A DNA stretch of 64,000 bases from Pseudogemmobacter bohemicus (GCF_003290025.1 NZ_QNHG01000004.1:418058-482057), one strand, 5' to 3'; shown: positions 42,848 to 59,783, counted from the first letter of the stretch. Numbers and translations: made by a program. Notes: generated by a model not told the origin, from the sequence alone.

Positions 42848-43218
42848 TCTCTGTGCCCGATTACTGGCCGCCCTTGCTGTATCTGCGGCAGGTCTCAGCG
42901 TGAGAACCACTGCAGCAACCCGCCCGGGAGGCTTTGAATGGGCGACGAAGCGGAAATCCAGGCGAAAATCAATGAAATCAACGCCCCTCTGTTTCAGAAT
43001 TGTCCCCGACAAATCAGGAACAAAGGGGGGGAAATTTCAACCTCTGTCCTGGCGCGAATCGCGACATTCGACACTGTTCGTCACTCAACCTGAGGGGTGA
43101 TGCAAAAATTTGGCGACAGGCATGGGCAACATCATCTCTGTCACAGCATCGCATCGCTGCATCGCCCCGGTAAAACACTGCTCATGCTGCACGCGATAGC
43201 GTAGCAATAAGTGTGACC
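42848..43218. other. Gene-poor stretch before the transposase remnant
   Basis: No credible gene is visible in these 370 bases. Short, unrelated reading frames occur. One (42939-43098, start codon ATGGGCGACGAAGC) reads MGDEAEIQAKINEINAPLFQ then a frame with stops nearby, and could be a decayed mobile-element fragment, but I cannot assign it. Confidence 0.4.
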
Positions 43219-43605
43219 ATGGACGACAGCATCAAACGCTGGACGGCAAAGCGCAAAACCGCGCTGGTGATTGAGATCATTCTGGGCAAGACGACGGTGG
43301 CAGTGGCAAGCCTGTCCTCCGACTTTTCCCCTTCGGAGATTGAGGTCTGGGTGGGCGACGCCAGACGGGGGATGGAGAATTCCCTGCGCGCGATCCGGGT
43401 CGCGAATGCGGGTGAGTTGGCTGCCCCACGAGAGGAAGGGCCGCGTGCGATTGCCGCCTTGCATCAGGATCTGGCGGCGCAGCAAGACAAGATCGAGCGT
43501 CGTATCGAGGTGGCCAGGGCGGAGCGATCTTCACGGATTTGCAATCCGTCCTTGCGGCTCGAGCCACCAGGGGATCAAACCAGGGATAGAACGGCCGATC
43601 ATTGA
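43219..43605 (+). pseudogene. IS-type transposase OrfA-like fragment
   Basis: The first about 60 residues read MDDSIKRWTAKRKTALVIEI, then ILGKTTVAVASLSSDFSPSE and IEVWVGDARRGMENSLRA. This matches the N-terminal HTH (DUF1153-like) part of an IS transposase, with changes at conserved positions. The rest has diverged into Ala/Glu/Arg-rich sequence, and no second ORF or terminal inverted repeats are visible. It is a decayed insertion-sequence remnant between two intact operons. Degraded IS fragments recur at 63.2-63.9 kb. Confidence 0.7.
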
Positions 43606-43690
43606 GCTGGCTCCTTCTGGCTGCGGCAAACAATCCGGCGCGCCCCAGCACGCACCACCCGCGCCTCTGGCCACTGTGGACCGCTCTGCG

Positions 43691-43744
43691 GGGAGTATTT
43701 GGGTCAGGAGGAAAGCGGCATTTCCTCTTGACCCAAATACTCCC
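43691..43744. repeat. Long-arm hairpin element with CCCGCCGGAGGC tail
   Basis: GGGAGTATTTGGGTCA (43691-43706) pairs perfectly with TGACCCAAATACTCCC (43729-43744), 16 base pairs, with an inner GGAGGAAA/TTTCCTCT partial stem. The right end is followed by GCCGGAGGC. A second element of the same design is at 59784-59846. Confidence 0.8.
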
Positions 43745-43763
43745 GCCGGAGGCATCGGACGGA

Positions 43764-43789
43764 AAAGGCCGCCCCGTGGGGCGGCCTTT
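43764..43789 (-). terminator. Terminator of the rpsL-rpsG-fusA-tuf operon
   Basis: On the minus strand, AAAGGCCGCCCC and GGGGCGGCCTTT pair with a 2-base loop, followed by TTTTCC. It lies just after tuf, which ends the operon here. Confidence 0.8.
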
Positions 43790-43814
43790 GGATCATCGGG
43801 CCTCAGGCCTCAGA

Positions 43815-44990
<1,176 letters not shown>

Positions 44991-45066
44991 TTGGCAGCTC
45001 CTTCAATTCATATGCCGCGAGATCACGGCCATTGGGTGTGGAGGGCGCGGACGCCCTCCCGCCGGA

Positions 45067-47190
45067 TCAGGCGTGTTTCTTCTGGATTTCCAGCGACAGG
45101 TTTTCCGGCACGGCGTCGTAATGGTCGAATTCCATCGAGAACACCGCGCGGCCCGAGGACATGGAACGCAGGTTGTTGATATAGCCGAACATATTGGCCA
45201 GCGGGACCATCGCGTTGATCACATTGGCATTGCCACGGGTATCCTGGCCCTGCACCATGCCGCGACGCGAGGTCAGATCGCCGATGATGCCGCCGGTATA
45301 TTCTTCCGGGGTCACCACTTCGACTTTCATCACCGGCTCAAGCAGCTTTGCACCGGCTTTGCGCAGACCTTCGCGCATTGCAGCACGCGAAGCGATTTCG
45401 AAGGCCAGAACGCTCGAGTCGACATCGTGGAAAGCACCGTCGATCAGAGCGACTTTGAAGTCGATAACCGGGAAGCCTGCCAGCGGGCCCGAATCCATAA
45501 CGGATTTGATGCCTTTTTCGACGCCGGGGATATATTCCTTCGGAACCGCACCACCAACGATCTTCGACTCGAACGAGTAGCCTTCGCCCGGCTCGGTCGG
45601 TGAGATCACCAGCTTGACGCGGGCGAACTGACCCGTACCACCGGTTTGTTTCTTATGCGTGTAGTCGATCTCGTATTCCGACGAGATCGTCTCACGATAA
45701 GCCACCTGCGGCTGACCGATATTCGCCTCGACCTTGAACTCGCGACGCATACGGTCGACGAGGATGTCGAGGTGAAGTTCGCCCATGCCCTTCATGATGG
45801 TCTGGCCCGATTCCAGGTCAGTTTCCACGCGGAAGGAGGGGTCTTCAGCAGCCAGACGGGCGAGAGCGATGCCCATCTTTTCCTGGTCAGCCTTGGTTTT
45901 CGGCTCGACAGCGATCTCGATAACCGGGACCGGGAAGGTCATGGTTTCCAGAACGACCGGGTTTGCCGGGTCACAAAGCGTGTCGCCGGTGGTGGTCTCT
46001 TTCAGACCGCCAAGCGCGATGATGTCGCCTGCGAAGGCTTCGGTGATTTCCTCACGCTCGATGGCGTGCATCATCATCATACGGCCAACGCGCTCTTTGC
46101 GCTGCTTGGTCGCATTCATCATCGCGTCGCCCTTGCCCAGCTTGCCCGAATAGATCCGGGTGAAGGTCAGCGAGCCGACGAAGGGGTCGTTCATGATCTT
46201 GAACGCGAGGCCCGAGAAGGGCTGATCGTCATCTGCCGAACGCGCGATATTGCGCTCTTCAGCTTCGTCACCCGGTGCAAAGCCCATATAGGCCGGCACG
46301 TCGAGCGGCGACGGCAGGAAGTCGACCACAGCGTTCAGCAGCGGCTGCACGCCTTTGTTTTTGAACGACGAACCAGCCAGAACCGGGATGAAGTCGATCG
46401 CGAGGGTTGCCTTGCGGATCAGACCGCGAAGCGTTTCCGCATCCGGCTCATTGCCTTCCAGATAGGCTTCCATCGCGGCGTCGTCCTGGGAAACAGCGTT
46501 TTCCAGGAGGTTCATGCGCCAGGTTTCAGCGTCGGTTTTCAGCTCTTCACGGACCGGCTGGCGAACCCAGGACGCGCCCAGATCTTCACCCTGATAGACC
46601 CATTCTTCCATGGTCACGAGGTCGATGATGCCTTCGAGCTTGTCTTCGGCACCGATCGGCAGAACCACCGGAACGGCATTGGCGCCGGTGCGGTCCTTGA
46701 TCATCGTCACACATTTGAAGAAGTCCGCGCCGGTCTTGTCCATCTTGTTGACAAACACGATCCGGGGAACCTTGTAGCGGTCAGCCTGACGCCACACGGT
46801 TTCGGTCTGCGGTTCCACACCGGCGTTACCGTCAAGCAGAACGACCGCGCCGTCGAGAACGGCCAGCGAACGTTCGACTTCGATGGTGAAGTCAACGTGG
46901 CCGGGGGTGTCGATGATGTTGAAGCGGTGCTTCTCATCAGCCGGACCCACGGCGCCCGCGTCGACGGTGCGGTTCCAGAAGGTGGTGGTAGCCGCAGAGG
47001 TGATGGTGATCCCCCGCTCCTGCTCTTGTTCCATCCAGTCCATGGTGGCGGCGCCGTCATGGACTTCGCCGATCTTATGGGACTTGCCGGTATAGTAAAG
47101 AATGCGCTCGGAGGTCGTGGTTTTGCCCGCGTCGATATGGGCAATGATCCCGAAGTTCCGATAGCGTGTAAGCGGATAGTCGCGTGCCAT
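45067..47190 (-). CDS. fusA: Elongation factor G
   Basis: This protein of 707 residues has all EF-G features: [20 protein letters not shown]-type P loop ([15 protein letters not shown]), [30 protein letters not shown], and later domains with [20 protein letters not shown] and [20 protein letters not shown]. It translocates tRNA/mRNA and takes part in ribosome recycling. It lies 9 bases downstream of rpsG and 76 bases upstream of tuf, in the conserved str order. Confidence 0.97.
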   Translation of the reverse strand: MARDYPLTRYRNFGIIAHIDAGKTTTSERILYYTGKSHKIGEVHDGAATMDWMEQEQERGITITSAATTTFWNRTVDAGAVGPADEKHRFNIIDTPGHVDFTIEVERSLAVLDGAVVLLDGNAGVEPQTETVWRQADRYKVPRIVFVNKMDKTGADFFKCVTMIKDRTGANAVPVVLPIGAEDKLEGIIDLVTMEEWVYQGEDLGASWVRQPVREELKTDAETWRMNLLENAVSQDDAAMEAYLEGNEPDAETLRGLIRKATLAIDFIPVLAGSSFKNKGVQPLLNAVVDFLPSPLDVPAYMGFAPGDEAEERNIARSADDDQPFSGLAFKIMNDPFVGSLTFTRIYSGKLGKGDAMMNATKQRKERVGRMMMMHAIEREEITEAFAGDIIALGGLKETTTGDTLCDPANPVVLETMTFPVPVIEIAVEPKTKADQEKMGIALARLAAEDPSFRVETDLESGQTIMKGMGELHLDILVDRMRREFKVEANIGQPQVAYRETISSEYEIDYTHKKQTGGTGQFARVKLVISPTEPGEGYSFESKIVGGAVPKEYIPGVEKGIKSVMDSGPLAGFPVIDFKVALIDGAFHDVDSSVLAFEIASRAAMREGLRKAGAKLLEPVMKVEVVTPEEYTGGIIGDLTSRRGMVQGQDTRGNANVINAMVPLANMFGYINNLRSMSSGRAVFSMEFDHYDAVPENLSLEIQKKHA

Positions 47191-47199
47191 AAAGCCCTC

Positions 47200-47676
<477 letters not shown>

Positions 47677-47690
47677 CTACCTCTCCAGGA

Positions 47691-48062
47691 TCACTTCGGA
47701 CGCTTGGCGCCGTATTTCGAACGACGCTGACGACGATCTTTGACGCCCTGGGTATCCAGCACACCGCGAAGGATGTGGTAACGGACACCCGGAAGGTCTT
47801 TCACACGGCCGCCGCGGATCAGAACAACCGAGTGCTCTTGCAGGTTGTGCTTTTCGCCGGGGATATAGGAGATGACCTCGAAACCGTTGGTCAGGCGAAC
47901 CTTTGCCACTTTCCGCATAGCGGAGTTCGGTTTTTTCGGAGTGGTGGTGTAAACGCGGGTACAAACCCCACGCTTTTGCGGGCAGGATTCCAGGTGCTGG
48001 GACTTGGACTTGCTCGGCTTATCTTCCCGGGGTTTCCGGATAAGCTGTTGAATCGTCGGCAT
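47691..48062 (-). CDS. rpsL: Ribosomal protein uS12
   Basis: The protein has 123 residues and reads [40 protein letters not shown] and [17 protein letters not shown]. The residues where streptomycin-resistance changes usually arise (the Lys in TTPKKPNS and in GGRVKDLP) are the normal ones, so it looks drug-sensitive in sequence. It is the first gene of the str operon, about 230 bases from a strong promoter. Confidence 0.97.
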   Translation of the reverse strand: MPTIQQLIRKPREDKPSKSKSQHLESCPQKRGVCTRVYTTTPKKPNSAMRKVAKVRLTNGFEVISYIPGEKHNLQEHSVVLIRGGRVKDLPGVRYHILRGVLDTQGVKDRRQRRSKYGAKRPK

Positions 48063-48352
48063 TCACGTTCCTCGTTTCGATACTCGCACCTTATGCCTTA
48101 TGGTGCGCCGCTTCTCGAGTGCCTTGCGCGAATCGCAAAACACAAAAACCGCATTCATCCGCCGTGTGGTGGATGACGCGGGTGGTTCTCCAGAGGATCG
48201 GACTGGGTCCGGTCCTGAGCTTTCAGGACGCTCTGACCCTGGCGGCACATGGCAGCCCCGCAAGGGTGAGCGGGCTATAGGTGGAATCGCCCCGGGTGTC
48301 AACTGCGCCCCCCTGCCCGCAGCGCCGCCCCCTGCCTGCCCGGGGTCGCGTG
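48063..48352 (-). other. Leader of the str operon
   Basis: This 5' untranslated region holds no gene I can support. It begins at the promoter 48274-48302, after which about 210 transcribed bases precede rpsL. Confidence 0.5.
48274..48302 (-). promoter_or_regulatory. Promoter of rpsL-rpsG-fusA-tuf
   Basis: On the minus strand TTGACA (48302-48297), a 17-base spacer, and TATAGC (48279-48274). The -35 is a perfect consensus. It fires toward rpsL. Confidence 0.8.
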
Positions 48353-49222
48353 TCACGCCCGGCGCCGCGCCTCGCGCAGGATGGTGAAAACGCCCGAGGC
48401 CACGATCAGCGCGGCGCCGCCAAGCGTCACCAGATCGGGCAAATGGTTAAAGGCGATCCAGCCCAGCAGCGTCGCCCATAAGAGCTGGCTGTAGCGCAAG
48501 GGTGCCGTCAGTCCGACATCGCCGATCTGCAATGCCGAGACCAGCGCGATGAACGCCACGCTCAGGCAGGCGGCGCCCAGTACGGCCGCGACCAGGTTCT
48601 GACTGGTGACCGGCTCCCATGGGATAAAAGCCGACCAGAGCAGCCCCAGGCACCAGACCAGCGCCGCCGCGCAGAGCCCGGTCAGCGCCGGAGCGACATC
48701 GCGGCTCATCTTGCGCGTAACGAGGTCGCGAAACACCACGCAGGCAACCGAGACAAGGCCCAGCAAAGCCCAGGGGCTCAGCCCCTCCTCATTTGGGCGG
48801 ATCACGATCAGGACGCCGATGAAGCCGACCGAGACCGCCAGCGTCCGGCGCCAGCCCACCTTTTCGCCCAGGAAAAGCGCGGCGGCAAAGGTCGCGGCCA
48901 AAGGCACCGATTGCAGGATCGCGGTCAGATTGGCCAGCGGCATATGGGCCAGCGCGGTCAGGAAGGTCACGGTCGCCAGGACCTCGCCCAGACTGCGCAG
49001 CAGCAGGAGTTTGCGGTCGCGCCCCTGAGGCAGATGCGCAAAAGCCCCGGCGCGCCAGGCAAGGAAGCCCAGCATCAGACAGGCCGGCACCCCCCGGACA
49101 ACCAGCGCCTGCGGCAAGGGCAGATTGACCAGCAGCAGCTTCATAAAGGTGTCATTGGCGGCGAAGGCAAACATCGCCAGCATCATCAGCGCGATCCCGC
49201 GCAGCCTGTCATTCTTCAGCAT
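48353..49222 (-). CDS. DMT-family (EamA-type) membrane transporter
   Basis: This 289-residue hydrophobic protein has about ten predicted membrane helices in two repeats, the first starting MLKNDRLRGIALMMLAMFAF and the second around FRDLVTRKMSRDVAPALTGL. It has the EamA-type repeats (HMPLANLTAILQSVPLAATF and LRYSQLLWATLLGWIAFNHL). Substrates vary widely in this family and cannot be told from sequence. It lies between rpoC and rpsL, after the rpoC terminator. Confidence 0.85.
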   Translation of the reverse strand: MLKNDRLRGIALMMLAMFAFAANDTFMKLLLVNLPLPQALVVRGVPACLMLGFLAWRAGAFAHLPQGRDRKLLLLRSLGEVLATVTFLTALAHMPLANLTAILQSVPLAATFAAALFLGEKVGWRRTLAVSVGFIGVLIVIRPNEEGLSPWALLGLVSVACVVFRDLVTRKMSRDVAPALTGLCAAALVWCLGLLWSAFIPWEPVTSQNLVAAVLGAACLSVAFIALVSALQIGDVGLTAPLRYSQLLWATLLGWIAFNHLPDLVTLGGAALIVASGVFTILREARRRA

Positions 49223-49375
49223 CGTCCTGCCGCGCGCATCCTGCCTGCCCGTCCGGGACTCTCTATTCCTGCCGCAAGGGAAGGGAAAGGCCGCATGCGT
49301 GAAAGAGAAACCCCGCCGGCTTTCACCGGCGGGGTTCTGGTCATTTTGTCAGGCGGCAGCCCGGATCGGTCGGGA
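49223..49375. other. Intergenic region between the DMT gene and rpoC
   Basis: It contains the rpoC terminator hairpin (49310-49337) and, between it and the transporter start, a likely but unresolved promoter for the latter. No other feature is seen. Confidence 0.45.
49310..49337 (-). terminator. rpoC terminator
   Basis: AACCCCGCCGG and CCGGCGGGGTT pair around CTTTCA, 11 base pairs, followed on the minus strand by TCTCTTTC. This ends the rpoB-rpoC transcript. Confidence 0.78.
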
Positions 49376-53610
<4,235 letters not shown>

Positions 53611-53614
<4 letters not shown>

Positions 53615-54075
53615 TGTGTTTCCTTCTCTGCCTCAGGACAGCGGAAAAAATAATCTCTATGGAAGTAAATGGCTGGCCCCCGTTTCAAATCCACCGCCGC
53701 AGCGGATGGGGTCTGAGTGAGTCCGCACCTTTTCCTGGCGATCAGAAGGGTTCTTTGCTGGCCAGCGTCATGGCGGTTGTTGTCAATCCGGGAAAGCGTA
53801 ACGCGGTAATCAAAGCGCTCAACCTCCTCGTCCGTGAAACTCGGGACGTCCAGTTCGAGCCGCTTGGCGGCAGCATCGAAATTCGCGATCCGTGCAGGCC
53901 TGCTCACTCCGTAACGTTTAGGGAGAGCATAGTCTTCAAGTTCACTCGGGCCGAGATACACCACAGATTTGTGCGTAGCCTCGGCTGTCACGGGTGTGAC
54001 AACCGGAGTGCCACACCCGGCGAGACCTGCAAAAGCAGATCCCGCAACAACCAATCTTGCTGGCCAACCAGTCAA
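53611..54075 (-). CDS. Small lipoprotein encoded between rpoB and rpoC
   Basis: Start is TTG 54075 overlapping the rpoB stop (TTGA), and the stop overlaps the rpoC start (ATGA). The 154 residues begin with a signal peptide: [20 protein letters not shown], then Cys21 in a lipobox (LAGC), followed by [17 protein letters not shown]. The mature part has a charged middle ([20 protein letters not shown]) and ends with a Cys pair-like [15 protein letters not shown]. It should be lipidated and sit at the inner or outer membrane. It is unrelated to RNA polymerase, yet is in the same message with coupled translation. No family is recognised. Base composition is less GC-rich than in rpoB/rpoC. Confidence 0.75.
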
Positions 54076-57000
54076 CCTTCCTCCTCGGCATCCAGGAGTT
54101 CCATGTTCAGGCCGAGGCCGCGGACTTCCTTCACGAGAACGTTGAAGCTCTCAGGCACACCTGCCTCGAAGTTGTCCTCGCCCTTGACGATCGATTCATA
54201 GACCTTGGTCCGGCCTGCAACGTCATCCGACTTCACCGTCAGCATCTCTTGCAGGGTATAGGCGGCGCCGTAAGCTTCCAGAGCCCAGACCTCCATCTCC
54301 CCGAGACGCTGACCACCGAATTGCGCCTTACCACCCAGCGGCTGCTGGGTAACAAGCGAATAGGGACCGGTCGAACGCGCATGCAGCTTGTCATCGACCA
54401 GGTGGTGCAGTTTCAGCATGTATTTCACGCCAACCGTGACCTTGCGCTGGAACTTCTCGCCCGAACGACCGTCAAAGACATCCGACTGCCCCGAAGTGTC
54501 GAAACCGGCACGGCGCAGAGCGTCGTTCACATCCGACTCTTTCGCGCCGTCGAAAACCGGGGTCGCAACAGGCACACCGCGGGTGACCGTGCCGGCGCTT
54601 TCAATCAGGGCTTCGTCCGAGGCCTCACCAAAAGCCTCGTCATAGGTCTCATCGCCATAAGCAAAGCGCATGGCTTCCTTGACCGGAGTCATGTCGCCGT
54701 TGCGCTTATAGTCCTGCAAGGCATCGTCGATCCGGATGCCCAGGCCGCGTGCGGCCCAGCCCATATGGGTTTCCAGAATCTGCCCGACATTCATCCGCGA
54801 CGGCACGCCGAGCGGGTTCAGCACGAGGTCGACATGGGTGCCGTCAGCCAGGAAGGGCATGTCCTCGATCGGCACGACCTTCGAGATAACACCCTTGTTG
54901 CCGTGACGACCGGCCATCTTATCGCCCGGCTGCAGCTTACGCTTCACCGCGACGAAAACCTTGACCATCTTCATCACGCCCGGAGGCAGATCGTCACCGC
55001 GACGGACCTTCTCGACCTTATCCTCGAAGCGCGCGGTCAGAGCGCGTTTCTGGGATTCATACTGGTCGTGAAGCGCCTCGATCTCTTTCGCCTGGGCCTC
55101 TTCGGCGACAGCAAGCTGCCACCACTGGCCACGGCTCAGAGTGCCAAGGAGTTCCTCGTCGATGGTCGAACCGGCGCGGACGCCTTTCGGGCCTTTGACA
55201 GCTTCGCGGCCGATGATCAGGGCCTTGAGACGCGAATAGATGTTGCGCTCCAGGATGGTCATTTCGTCGTCGCGGTCGCGGGCGAGGCGTTCAACTTCCT
55301 CACGCTCGATCTGCAGCGCACGTTCGTCCTTGTCGACGCCGTGACGGTTGAAGACCCGCACTTCGACGATGGTACCATAAGCACCCGGCGGCAGACGCAG
55401 CGAGGTATCGCGGACGTCAGACGCTTTTTCACCAAAGATGGCGCGCAGAAGTTTCTCTTCCGGCGTCATCGGGCTTTCGCCCTTGGGGGTGATCTTACCA
55501 ACAAGGATGTCGCCCGGCTGCACTTCGGCGCCGATATAGACGATCCCTGCCTCGTCGAGGTTGCGCAAGGCTTCCTCGCCAACGTTCGGGATGTCGCGGG
55601 TGATCTCTTCCGGCCCAAGCTTCGTATCGCGGGCGGCGACTTCATATTCCTCGATATGGATCGAGGTGAAGACGTCATCCTTGAGGATCCGCTCGGAAAT
55701 CAGGATCGAGTCCTCGTAGTTATACCCGTTCCAGGGCATGAAGGCCACGATCACGTTCCGGCCAAGCGCCAGTTCACCCATATCGGTGCAGGGGCCATCA
55801 GCGACCACTTCACCCCGGATGACCGTGTCGCCCACCTTCACCAGCGGGCGCTGGTTGATGCAGGACGACTGGTTCGAGCGCTTGAATTTGCGCAGACGGT
55901 AGATGTCCACGCCCGGCTCGCCCGGCTCAAGGAGTTCGGTCGCGCGGATAACGATACGCTGCGCATCGACCTGGTCGATCACGCCCGAACGGCGCGCCAT
56001 GATGGCGGCACCCGAGTCACGCGCAACCACGGCCTCGATCCCCGTGCCCACGAAAGGCGCATCGGATTGCAAGAGCGGAACCGCCTGACGTTGCATGTTC
56101 GAGCCCATGAGGGCGCGGTTGGCGTCGTCATTCTCAAGGAACGGGATCAGCGATGCCGCAACAGAGACGAGCTGTTTCGGCGAAACGTCGATCAGATCGA
56201 CGGCTTCCGGCGGGTTCAGCATGAACTCGCCGCCCTTCCGCGACGAAATCAGATCGTCGGTGAAGTGACCTTCCGCATCCTGCGATGCGTTGGCCTGAGC
56301 AACGGTGTGCCGCATCTCTTCGGTTGCCGACATATAGACCACATCATCGGTGACCTTGTTGTCGACAACTTTGCGATACGGGGTCTCGATGAAGCCGTAT
56401 TTGTTCACGCGGGCGAAGGTTGCCAGCGAGTTGATCAGACCGATGTTCTGACCTTCCGGCGTTTCAATCGGGCACATCCGGCCGTAATGGGTCGGGTGGA
56501 CGTCACGAACCTCAAAGCCTGCGCGCTCGCGCGTCAGACCGCCCGGCCCGAGAGCCGAGAGACGACGCTTGTGGGTGACTTCCGACAGCGGGTTCGTCTG
56601 GTCCATGAACTGCGACAGCTGCGACGAGCCGAAGAATTCACGCACCGCAGCCGCAGCCGGTTTCGCGTTGATCAGATCCTGCGGCATGATCGTGTCGATC
56701 TCGACCGAGGACATGCGCTCCTTGATCGCGCGTTCCATGCGCAACAGGCCAACGCGATACTGATTTTCCATCAGCTCGCCGACCGAGCGCACCCGGCGGT
56801 TGCCGAGGTGGTCGATATCGTCGATCTCGCCCTTGCCGTCCCGCAGTTCCACCAGCGCCTTGATGCACTTGATGATATCGTCACGGTCCAGCGTCCGCTG
56901 GGTGTCGGGCTTCGCGACGTCCAGGCGCATATTCATCTTCACCCGGCCAACAGCCGAGAGATCATAGCGGTCTTTATCGAAGAACAGCGTGTCGAAGAGG

Positions 57001-58220
57001 CTCGATGCGGCCTCGACGGTCGGCGGCTCACCCGGGCGCATCACGCGATAGATATCCATCAGCGCGGTATCGCGGTTCCAGTTCTTATCCGCCGCCATGG
57101 TGTTACGCATGTAGGGGCCGACATTGATATTGTCGATGTCGAGAACCGGGATCTCGGTAATGCCCTGGTCGAGCAGGGTTTTCACCGTGCCGCCCTTGAC
57201 CTCGCCGTCGCGGTCCAGTTCCCAGGTCAGCTCATCGCCGGCCTCGGCCCAGATCGCGCCATTCTCGTCATCCACGATGTCATGCGCGACGAAACGGCCC
57301 ATGATATGGTCGAACGGCACCAGCAGCTCGGTCACCTGGCCTTCGTCGATCCATTTCTTGACCATACGCGGCGTGGCTTTCTCGCCGGCCTTCAGGATCA
57401 CCTCACCGGTGGCGGCGTCAACCAGATCCCAGGTCGGACGGGTGCCACGAACGCGGTCCGGGAAGAAGCGGGTGACCCAGCCCTTGTTCTTAACATATTT
57501 GAAGGTGACGGTGTCGTAATAGGCCTTCATAATCGCGTCCTGGTCGAGACCAAGCGCGTAAAGAAGCGTCGTCACCGGCAGTTTGCGGCGACGGTCGATG
57601 CGGGCAAAAACGATGTCCTTGGCGTCGAATTCGAAATCGAGCCAGGAGCCGCGATACGGAATGATCCGGCAGGCGAACAAAAGCTTGCCCGAGGAATGGG
57701 TCTTGCCCTTATCGTGATCGAAGAACACGCCCGGGGAGCGGTGCATCTGCGACACGATAACCCGTTCGGTGCCGTTCACGATGAACGTTCCGTTCGGCGT
57801 CATCAGGGGCATATCGCCCATATAGACGTCTTGTTCCTTGATGTCTTTCACCGACTTGTTGCCGGTGGTCTCGTCGATATCGAACACGATCAGGCGCAGC
57901 GTGACCTTCAGCGGCGCCGCATAGGTCAGATCGCGCTGCATGCATTCATCGACGTCGTATTTCGGCTTTTCCAGCTCGTAACGGACGAATTCAAGAACAG
58001 CGGTCTCGTTGAAATCCTTGATCGGGAAGACCGACTTGAACGTGCCCTGGATGCCCTCATCGTCGCTCGGCTTATCGCCGCCGCCCGAATTGAGGAAGAG
58101 ATCGTAGGAGGATTTCTGAACCTCGATAAGGTTCGGCATCTCAAGGACTTCGCGGATCTTGCCGTAATAGCGGCGGATACGCTTCTGGCCAACATAAGCT
58201 TGCGCCATGTTCGTGGTCAC
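54072..58220 (-). CDS. rpoB: RNA polymerase beta subunit
   Basis: This protein of 1382 residues has the rifampicin region [40 protein letters not shown] with the normal Asp, His and Ser at common resistance positions. [20 protein letters not shown] is the active-site region, and the C-terminal [20 protein letters not shown] and [20 protein letters not shown] flank the beta' contact. Its stop overlaps the next start. Confidence 0.98.
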   Translation of the reverse strand: MTTNMAQAYVGQKRIRRYYGKIREVLEMPNLIEVQKSSYDLFLNSGGGDKPSDDEGIQGTFKSVFPIKDFNETAVLEFVRYELEKPKYDVDECMQRDLTYAAPLKVTLRLIVFDIDETTGNKSVKDIKEQDVYMGDMPLMTPNGTFIVNGTERVIVSQMHRSPGVFFDHDKGKTHSSGKLLFACRIIPYRGSWLDFEFDAKDIVFARIDRRRKLPVTTLLYALGLDQDAIMKAYYDTVTFKYVKNKGWVTRFFPDRVRGTRPTWDLVDAATGEVILKAGEKATPRMVKKWIDEGQVTELLVPFDHIMGRFVAHDIVDDENGAIWAEAGDELTWELDRDGEVKGGTVKTLLDQGITEIPVLDIDNINVGPYMRNTMAADKNWNRDTALMDIYRVMRPGEPPTVEAASSLFDTLFFDKDRYDLSAVGRVKMNMRLDVAKPDTQRTLDRDDIIKCIKALVELRDGKGEIDDIDHLGNRRVRSVGELMENQYRVGLLRMERAIKERMSSVEIDTIMPQDLINAKPAAAAVREFFGSSQLSQFMDQTNPLSEVTHKRRLSALGPGGLTRERAGFEVRDVHPTHYGRMCPIETPEGQNIGLINSLATFARVNKYGFIETPYRKVVDNKVTDDVVYMSATEEMRHTVAQANASQDAEGHFTDDLISSRKGGEFMLNPPEAVDLIDVSPKQLVSVAASLIPFLENDDANRALMGSNMQRQAVPLLQSDAPFVGTGIEAVVARDSGAAIMARRSGVIDQVDAQRIVIRATELLEPGEPGVDIYRLRKFKRSNQSSCINQRPLVKVGDTVIRGEVVADGPCTDMGELALGRNVIVAFMPWNGYNYEDSILISERILKDDVFTSIHIEEYEVAARDTKLGPEEITRDIPNVGEEALRNLDEAGIVYIGAEVQPGDILVGKITPKGESPMTPEEKLLRAIFGEKASDVRDTSLRLPPGAYGTIVEVRVFNRHGVDKDERALQIEREEVERLARDRDDEMTILERNIYSRLKALIIGREAVKGPKGVRAGSTIDEELLGTLSRGQWWQLAVAEEAQAKEIEALHDQYESQKRALTARFEDKVEKVRRGDDLPPGVMKMVKVFVAVKRKLQPGDKMAGRHGNKGVISKVVPIEDMPFLADGTHVDLVLNPLGVPSRMNVGQILETHMGWAARGLGIRIDDALQDYKRNGDMTPVKEAMRFAYGDETYDEAFGEASDEALIESAGTVTRGVPVATPVFDGAKESDVNDALRRAGFDTSGQSDVFDGRSGEKFQRKVTVGVKYMLKLHHLVDDKLHARSTGPYSLVTQQPLGGKAQFGGQRLGEMEVWALEAYGAAYTLQEMLTVKSDDVAGRTKVYESIVKGEDNFEAGVPESFNVLVKEVRGLGLNMELLDAEEEG

Positions 58221-58454
58221 CTTTCATCGTTTCGCCGGCGCGCGTCCCGTCGGGGCACAGGCACACGCCAACTGGCGAGAGGGGATATCCGGTTCCATAC
58301 CTGCCATCTGTCCCGTCAGACGGCTCCCGAACCGATATCGCACCCGGAGAGAGGATTTCTCAAAATCCCCTTTCAGGACGCGAATGGCAGGAGGCGGATT
58401 GCTCCGCCCCCTGCCTGATAATCACACCTGCGGGAGAAGCCCCCGCATGGCAGA
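58221..58454 (-). other. rplL-rpoB intergenic region with hairpin
   Basis: No gene is seen. The minus strand reads rplL end, then GGCAGGAGGCGGA (58386-58398) pairing with TCCGCCCCCTGCC (58403-58415) with one mismatch, a likely attenuator or processing site that reduces polymerase expression relative to L7/L12, as known in other bacteria. Confidence 0.5.
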
Positions 58455-58826
58455 TTACTTGAGCTCGACCTTGGCGCCAGCCGCTTCGAGCTTTTTCTTG
58501 ATTTCCTCAGCGTCAGCTTTCGGCGCGCCTTCTTTGACTTTGCCGCCGGCTTCCACCAGGTTTTTCGCCTCAACGAGGCCCAGGCCGGTGATGGCGCGGA
58601 CTTCTTTGATGACGTTGATTTTGTTCGCGCCGGCTTCGACGAGAACGACGTCGAATTCGGTTTTCTCTTCTTCTGCAGCAGCAGCCGGGCCAGCAGCAGC
58701 CATGACGACAGCGCCGCCAGCAGCCGGCTCGATGCCGTATTCGTCTTTCAGGATGGTCTTCAGTTCCTGAGCTTGCAGGAGGGTCAGGCCAACGATTTGT
58801 TCGGCGAGAGCTTTAAGATCAGCCAT
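58455..58826 (-). CDS. rplL: Ribosomal protein bL12 (L7/L12)
   Basis: This 123-residue protein has an N-terminal helix ([20 protein letters not shown]), an Ala-rich hinge (residues about 40-55), and the C-terminal domain with [20 protein letters not shown] and [20 protein letters not shown]. bL12 forms the flexible stalk that recruits GTPase factors. It lies 82 bases downstream of rplJ. Confidence 0.97.
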   Translation of the reverse strand: MADLKALAEQIVGLTLLQAQELKTILKDEYGIEPAAGGAVVMAAAGPAAAAEEEKTEFDVVLVEAGANKINVIKEVRAITGLGLVEAKNLVEAGGKVKEGAPKADAEEIKKKLEAAGAKVELK

Positions 58827-58908
58827 TTTTTCACATTCCGTTCAGTTAAGATGGGGTCCAACGATGTGTTGATCAACCCTACGAATGACATTGGGCAATG
58901 CCGGGGCC

Positions 58909-59424
58909 TCAGGCCGCGGCTTTGTCCTCGATGGTCGACAGGATGCCAGCGATGTTCGAAGCAGGCGCGCCAATCGCACCGGCGATGTTGGAAGCCGGAG
59001 CGCCCAGCATCGACGCGATCTGAGCAAGAAGCTCTTCACGCGACGGCATGGAAGCCACGGTTTTAACACCGGCCTGGTCCAGAACCGTGTCGCCCATGGC
59101 GCCGCCGAGGATCACGAACCTGTCGTTGTCCTTGGCATAGCCGTCGGAGACCTTGGCCGCAGCCACGGGGTCTTCCGAGAAGGTCAGCACGGTCATGCCC
59201 GTAAGGAGGTCACCCATCTTGGCGATGGACTTCCCTTCAAGGGCGATCTTGGCGAGCGTGTTCTTGGCAACGCGAACGGAGCCGCCGACAGCGCGCATGC
59301 GCCCGCGGAGGTCCTGCATCTGTGCAACCGTCATGCCTTCGTAATGGGCAACCACTACGACGCCAGAGCTTTCAAAGATCTGGCCGAGATCCTCGACCAA
59401 TTTCTCTTTCTGGGCTCTATCCAC
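58909..59424 (-). CDS. rplJ: Ribosomal protein uL10
   Basis: I start at GTG 59424 ([20 protein letters not shown]), because an upstream GGAG fits and the family begins near this point; a longer reading from 59460 is possible. The 171 residues include [20 protein letters not shown] and the C-terminal stalk helix. The C-terminus has a tandem copy of an eight-residue motif, [20 protein letters not shown], which may be a duplication. uL10 carries the bL12 dimers and regulates its own message in other bacteria. Confidence 0.92.
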   Translation of the reverse strand: MDRAQKEKLVEDLGQIFESSGVVVVAHYEGMTVAQMQDLRGRMRAVGGSVRVAKNTLAKIALEGKSIAKMGDLLTGMTVLTFSEDPVAAAKVSDGYAKDNDRFVILGGAMGDTVLDQAGVKTVASMPSREELLAQIASMLGAPASNIAGAIGAPASNIAGILSTIEDKAAA

Positions 59425-59613
59425 AGTTTCACTCCAAGTTTGGGGTTTCCCCCGGCTCAAGTCAGCCCGGGCCTCACGGCCAGGGCATTCGGGTCCATGA
59501 TGTCGTCCCGAGAGCCAAAATCACCCGAGGCAAGCCCCGGAAAAAATCGTCCCGAACTCCATCTCAGGCCGGATATTAAGGTGTTTGCGCACCACCAGCC
59601 TTCTCGGACAAAG

Positions 59614-59651
59614 CTGTTGGGGCTGCGTGACGAATCACACAGCCCCAACAG
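59614..59651 (-). promoter_or_regulatory. Start-proximal hairpin of the rplJ-rplL leader
   Basis: CTGTTGGGGCTG (59614-59625) and CAGCCCCAACAG (59640-59651), 12 perfect pairs, begin about seven bases after the -10. In other bacteria the rplJ leader binds the L10-L12 complex for feedback control; this could be such a site, though the architecture differs. Confidence 0.55.
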
Positions 59652-59657
59652 GTTGCG

Positions 59658-59686
59658 TATCTACCCCGTTGTGCCGCAGAAGCCAA
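59658..59686 (-). promoter_or_regulatory. Promoter of rplJ-rplL
   Basis: On the minus strand TTGGCT (59686-59681), 17-base spacer, TAGATA (59663-59658), facing rplJ. Coupled with the upstream rplA terminator, it indicates separate transcription of rplJ-rplL. Confidence 0.7.
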
Positions 59687-59783
59687 GCCCGGAAGCGGGG
59701 AATGCAACAGGCCCCTGTGTCATACTGCCTGGCTGGTGGCAGAAAGGGGGCCCTGCCCCCTCGCGGCTTTGCCGCTCACCCCC

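Larger units (their letters stand above)
43606..43814. other. Noncoding stretch before tuf terminator
   Basis: No gene is supported here. It contains a long perfect hairpin (43691-43744) and then the tuf terminator (43764-43789). Confidence 0.55.

Noticed and set aside
43540-43570. tRNA-Cys-like anticodon arm (ACGGATTTGCAATCCGT)
   Set aside because: The palindrome resembles a GCA anticodon arm, but no acceptor, D or T arm is present.
54057-58418. A 1453-residue plus-strand frame opposite rpoB
   Set aside because: Antisense shadow of rpoB, Asp/His/Arg-rich with no domain.
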